A stretch of DNA of 64,000 nucleotides from Eriocheir sinensis (lineage: Eukaryota; Arthropoda; Malacostraca; Decapoda; Varunidae), in assembly GCF_024679095.1 (NCBI RefSeq), contig NW_026111627.1, positions 351,413-415,412 on the forward strand, given 5' to 3'. A program made the position numbers and the translations under genes. The notes under the pieces are model-generated. The model saw only the letters and a list, made by a program, of their open reading frames with translations. It searched no databases and was not told where the DNA came from. Of this stretch, positions 61,528 to 64,000 are shown piece by piece; position 1 is the stretch's first letter, and the number at the start of each line of letters is the position of its first letter.

Positions 61528-63245
61528 AAGAACATAAGAACGCAGGAGTCTGCAAGAGGCCGGTAGGCCTGTACGAGGCAGCTCCTTTGACCCTAAGCTC
61601 CCGTGTATCTAATCCCACCTAATATCGCTGTCCATGAATTTATCTAGTCTATTTTTGAATGTGACAATTGTATTGGCACTCACCACATGACTGCTAAGCC
61701 TATTCCACTCATCCACCACCCTGTTAGTAAACCAATTTTTGCCTATGTCCCTGTTGAATCTGAATTTATCCAGTTTAAACTCATTACTTCGTCCTACCCG
61801 GTTCTCTCACCAACAAAACCTTATGAATGTCTCCCTTATTAAAGCCCTTCATCCATTTATAAACCTCGATCATGTCTCCACGCACCCTTCGCCTTTCTAG
61901 AGAATGCAAGTTTAACTGTTTGAGTCTTTCCTCGTATGGCAAGTTTCTCAACCCCTGAATCATCTTAGTCATCCTCCTCTGCACCGATTCTAACATTTTG
62001 ATATCCATTCTATAGTAGGGTGACCAGAACTGAACCGCATAGTCAAGATGAGGTCTAACTAATGCTAAATATAGTTTGAGGAAGACTTCGTGGCTTCTGT
62101 TGCTTACGCTCCTTGAAATAAATCCCAGTACCCTATTAGCTCGATTTCTAGCTTGAATGCATTGTGCCCTTGGACGGAGATCAGAGCTCACTAAGACCCC
62201 TAAATCCCTCTCGCACCCAGACCTACTTATGAGAGTCTCATTTAAGCAATAGTTATGTGAGGGGTTGTTCCTACCTACACTCAGAATACTGCACTTCCCT
62301 ACATTGAACTCCATCTGCCATTTATCCGCCCAGTCATATAATCTGTTGAGTTCACCTTGGAGAATACTAGCGTCCTGATCCGACTCAATTACTCTACCGA
62401 TCTTGGTATCATCTGCAAATTTACTAACATCACTACTAATTCCTGTGTCTAAGTCATTGATATAAATAATAAACAAAAGTGGACCTAATACCGAACCTTG
62501 TGGGACCCCACTCGTAACACATCCCCAGTCAGATCTTTTACCATTGATTTGCACTCTTTGCTTCCTATTGCTAAGCCACGCCTTGACCCAGTTCAAAACT
62601 TTACCCTCTACTCCGTGAGCCTGTAATTTAAGCAACAGTCGTTGGTGAGGAACTTTGTCAAACGCTTTACTAAAATCAAGATAGATTACATCATAATTTT
62701 CATCTCTGTCAACCGCCTCAAATACTTTATTGTAGAAGGACAAGAGATTGGTGAGGCAACCTACCTTTTGTGAACCCATGCTGCGAGTCGTGAATTAAGC
62801 TATGTTTCTCTAAATGCTCCCGAATGTTCCTGGCTATTATGGACTCCAGCATCTTCCCTATAACCGATGTTAAGCTAATTGGGCGATAGTTTGAAGCAAC
62901 TGACCTGTCTCCCTTTTTAAAAATCGGCGTCACATTAGCTACTTTCCATTGGCTCGGCACATAGCCAGTATTTACCGACATCTTAAAGATGTCGGTTAGT
63001 GGGTCACTGATTATATCACCTAACTCCTTTAATACCCTCGGAAATATCACGTCAGGACCTGGCGACTTGTTCTTCTTCAGCTTATCTATCTCATCCTGAA
63101 CTACTTGCCTGGTAATGATTATATCCCTCAATTTATCGCCATCCCCGCCCTCGTACACCTGAACTCTTTCCGGTATAGTCGTTCGATCCTCCTGTGTGAA
63201 TACTGAAAGGAAGTAGTCGTTCAACAATGTGCTCATAATGAACAA
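61526..63245 (-). mobile_element. CR1-like non-LTR retrotransposon, 5'-truncated
   Basis: The 3' end carries two TTCTTATG repeats (minus strand; seen on plus as ACATAAGAACATAAGAA at 61526-61542), the CR1-type short tandem tail. The element extends to about 63245, where the frame begins inside the pre-RT region (NDYFLSVFTQEDRTTIPE). The endonuclease is missing. Confidence 0.9.
61560..63245 (-). pseudogene. CR1-like reverse transcriptase, frameshifted
   Basis: First segment 63245-62727 has LKKNKSPGPDVIFPRVLKEL, VANVTPIFKKGDRSVASNYR and HDSQHGFTKGR. A frame change near 62760 leads to 62779-61784 (331 aa) with YLDFSKAFDKVPH (34-46), SGVPQGSVLGP (90-100) and FADDTK (121-126), then RPHLDYAVQFWSPYY. 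Another shift near 61795 leads to the last block (FTNRVVDEWNRL). Same clade as the LINE at 40819, but clearly a distinct family. Confidence 0.9.
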
Positions 63246-64000
63246 TGTGCTGGGATGGTCTCTAGCAATACTGATAAAGTGTGTATCTACAAAGAATATG
63301 AATTTAAGGGTAATTAATAAATTGTTTTAATAAGAATATAAAAGTTTTTGCCAAAAACATACAGGCCAGTCAATATTTCACTGCTGCTTGACTGTTGCTG
63401 CTGTCCTATCCCTAGTACATCATGTCAATGCTGAATGGCTCTGGTACCCCTTCAAATACATGAGACGAGCAGCCTATGATGTCATACACCAGTTTATCTA
63501 CCACAGTTAATGTCATAGTTATATAGGCAGGCGCCTGCGTATCTGTGGTGCCACATGTGTGGGGCACTCAGGTGCTGGGGAAAATGTCATTGTTATGAAG
63601 GGGCAGGGGAAAACCAGTGTATGCTGTGAGGCCTTGGTGTGGAAGTTCCCTGCCTGAACTGTGCAGCTAATCCCCCATACAGTGAGGGCCTTTTTTACTC
63701 CCTCAGGGGCTGTGCAGCTTAGAGAGTGGTGTACATGAGTGTGAGTGTGTGAGTAAGTGTGTGCCTGTCTTGGCTAAAACCCTTCGCTGGGGGAAGACAA
63801 CCAAGGTATTTAGATAGATTGATAGTCATTGACAGATGAACATTAAAAAAATTTCTATATCAAATATGCAGTTCACTGCTATGAACTTATTAACTTTAAG
63901 CTGAAATAAAGGCATTGTGGCCAGTATAGCTGCATTCTGTGAGCACATAAAAAACTAACTAATATATGTTTTACATTTAAAGACATAACAACTAAAAAAA
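63246..64000. other. Intergenic DNA, nothing recognised
   Basis: Mixed composition with a short GTGAGTGTGTGAGTAAGTGTGTG stretch near 63740. No ORF or RNA gene supported. Confidence 0.4.

Overview
The window is nuclear DNA of an animal, most likely a decapod crustacean (crab-like). The inference rests on very dense, long (CT)n, (AC)n and (TA)n microsatellites, Jockey-like and CR1-like non-LTR retrotransposons, a tRNA-derived SINE, a Polinton fragment, an arthropod-type 5S rRNA gene, a U4 snRNA gene and an exon resembling the arthropod dpr family. Nothing looks bacterial. Almost every ORF across a microsatellite is an artefact.

Layout. 1-4.7 kb: a broken multi-copy gene with a C-terminal CXC domain, split by a 3.8-kb DNA transposon (486-4316) with ~600-bp inverted repeats and a perfect 8-bp target duplication. 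5-7.9 kb: microsatellites and a hAT-like non-autonomous element. 7.9-9.8 kb: Jockey-like LINE. 10-16.2 kb: long purine and pyrimidine tracts, a CR1-like LINE fragment with a 28-bp tandem repeat at its 3' end, diverged tandem repeats and a GC-rich island. 17-18.2 kb: 58-bp minisatellite and (TA)n. 19.0-26.6 kb: a 7.6-kb imperfect palindrome. Each arm of ~2.8 kb carries, from the centre outward, the 5' part of a Polinton packaging ATPase, microsatellite and C-rich sequence, a dpr-like immunoglobulin exon and a transposase fragment. The 1.9-kb centre carries the rest of the ATPase, an integrase, a small basic protein and the start of another gene.

26.6-38 kb: a GGT-rich array, pyrimidine and purine tracts and microsatellites, with no secure protein gene. 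38.2 kb: U4 snRNA. 38.9-44 kb: two LINEs head to head, separated and bracketed by (CT)n. 44.6-46.1 kb: Ty3/Gypsy integrase with a probable LTR. 46.3 kb: 5S rRNA. 46.9-53.1 kb: a 31-bp satellite in three blocks, entangled with a ~2.2-kb composite duplication (50.9-54.9 kb). 55.4-56.7 kb: an intact ORF with a degenerate J domain, preceded by a 42-bp minisatellite carrying an inverted CCAAT box in nearly every unit. 58-64 kb: a PIF/Harbinger fragment, a 305-bp duplication, two adjoining SINEs, a 36-bp minisatellite and a CR1-like LINE.

The elements do not form one pathway. The window is repeat-dominated chromatin holding two small RNA genes, a dpr-like exon present twice in inverted orientation, and one candidate host protein gene. 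Annotation is by reading only. Family names rest on motifs and domain order, and intron-exon structure beyond the dpr exon was not resolved.
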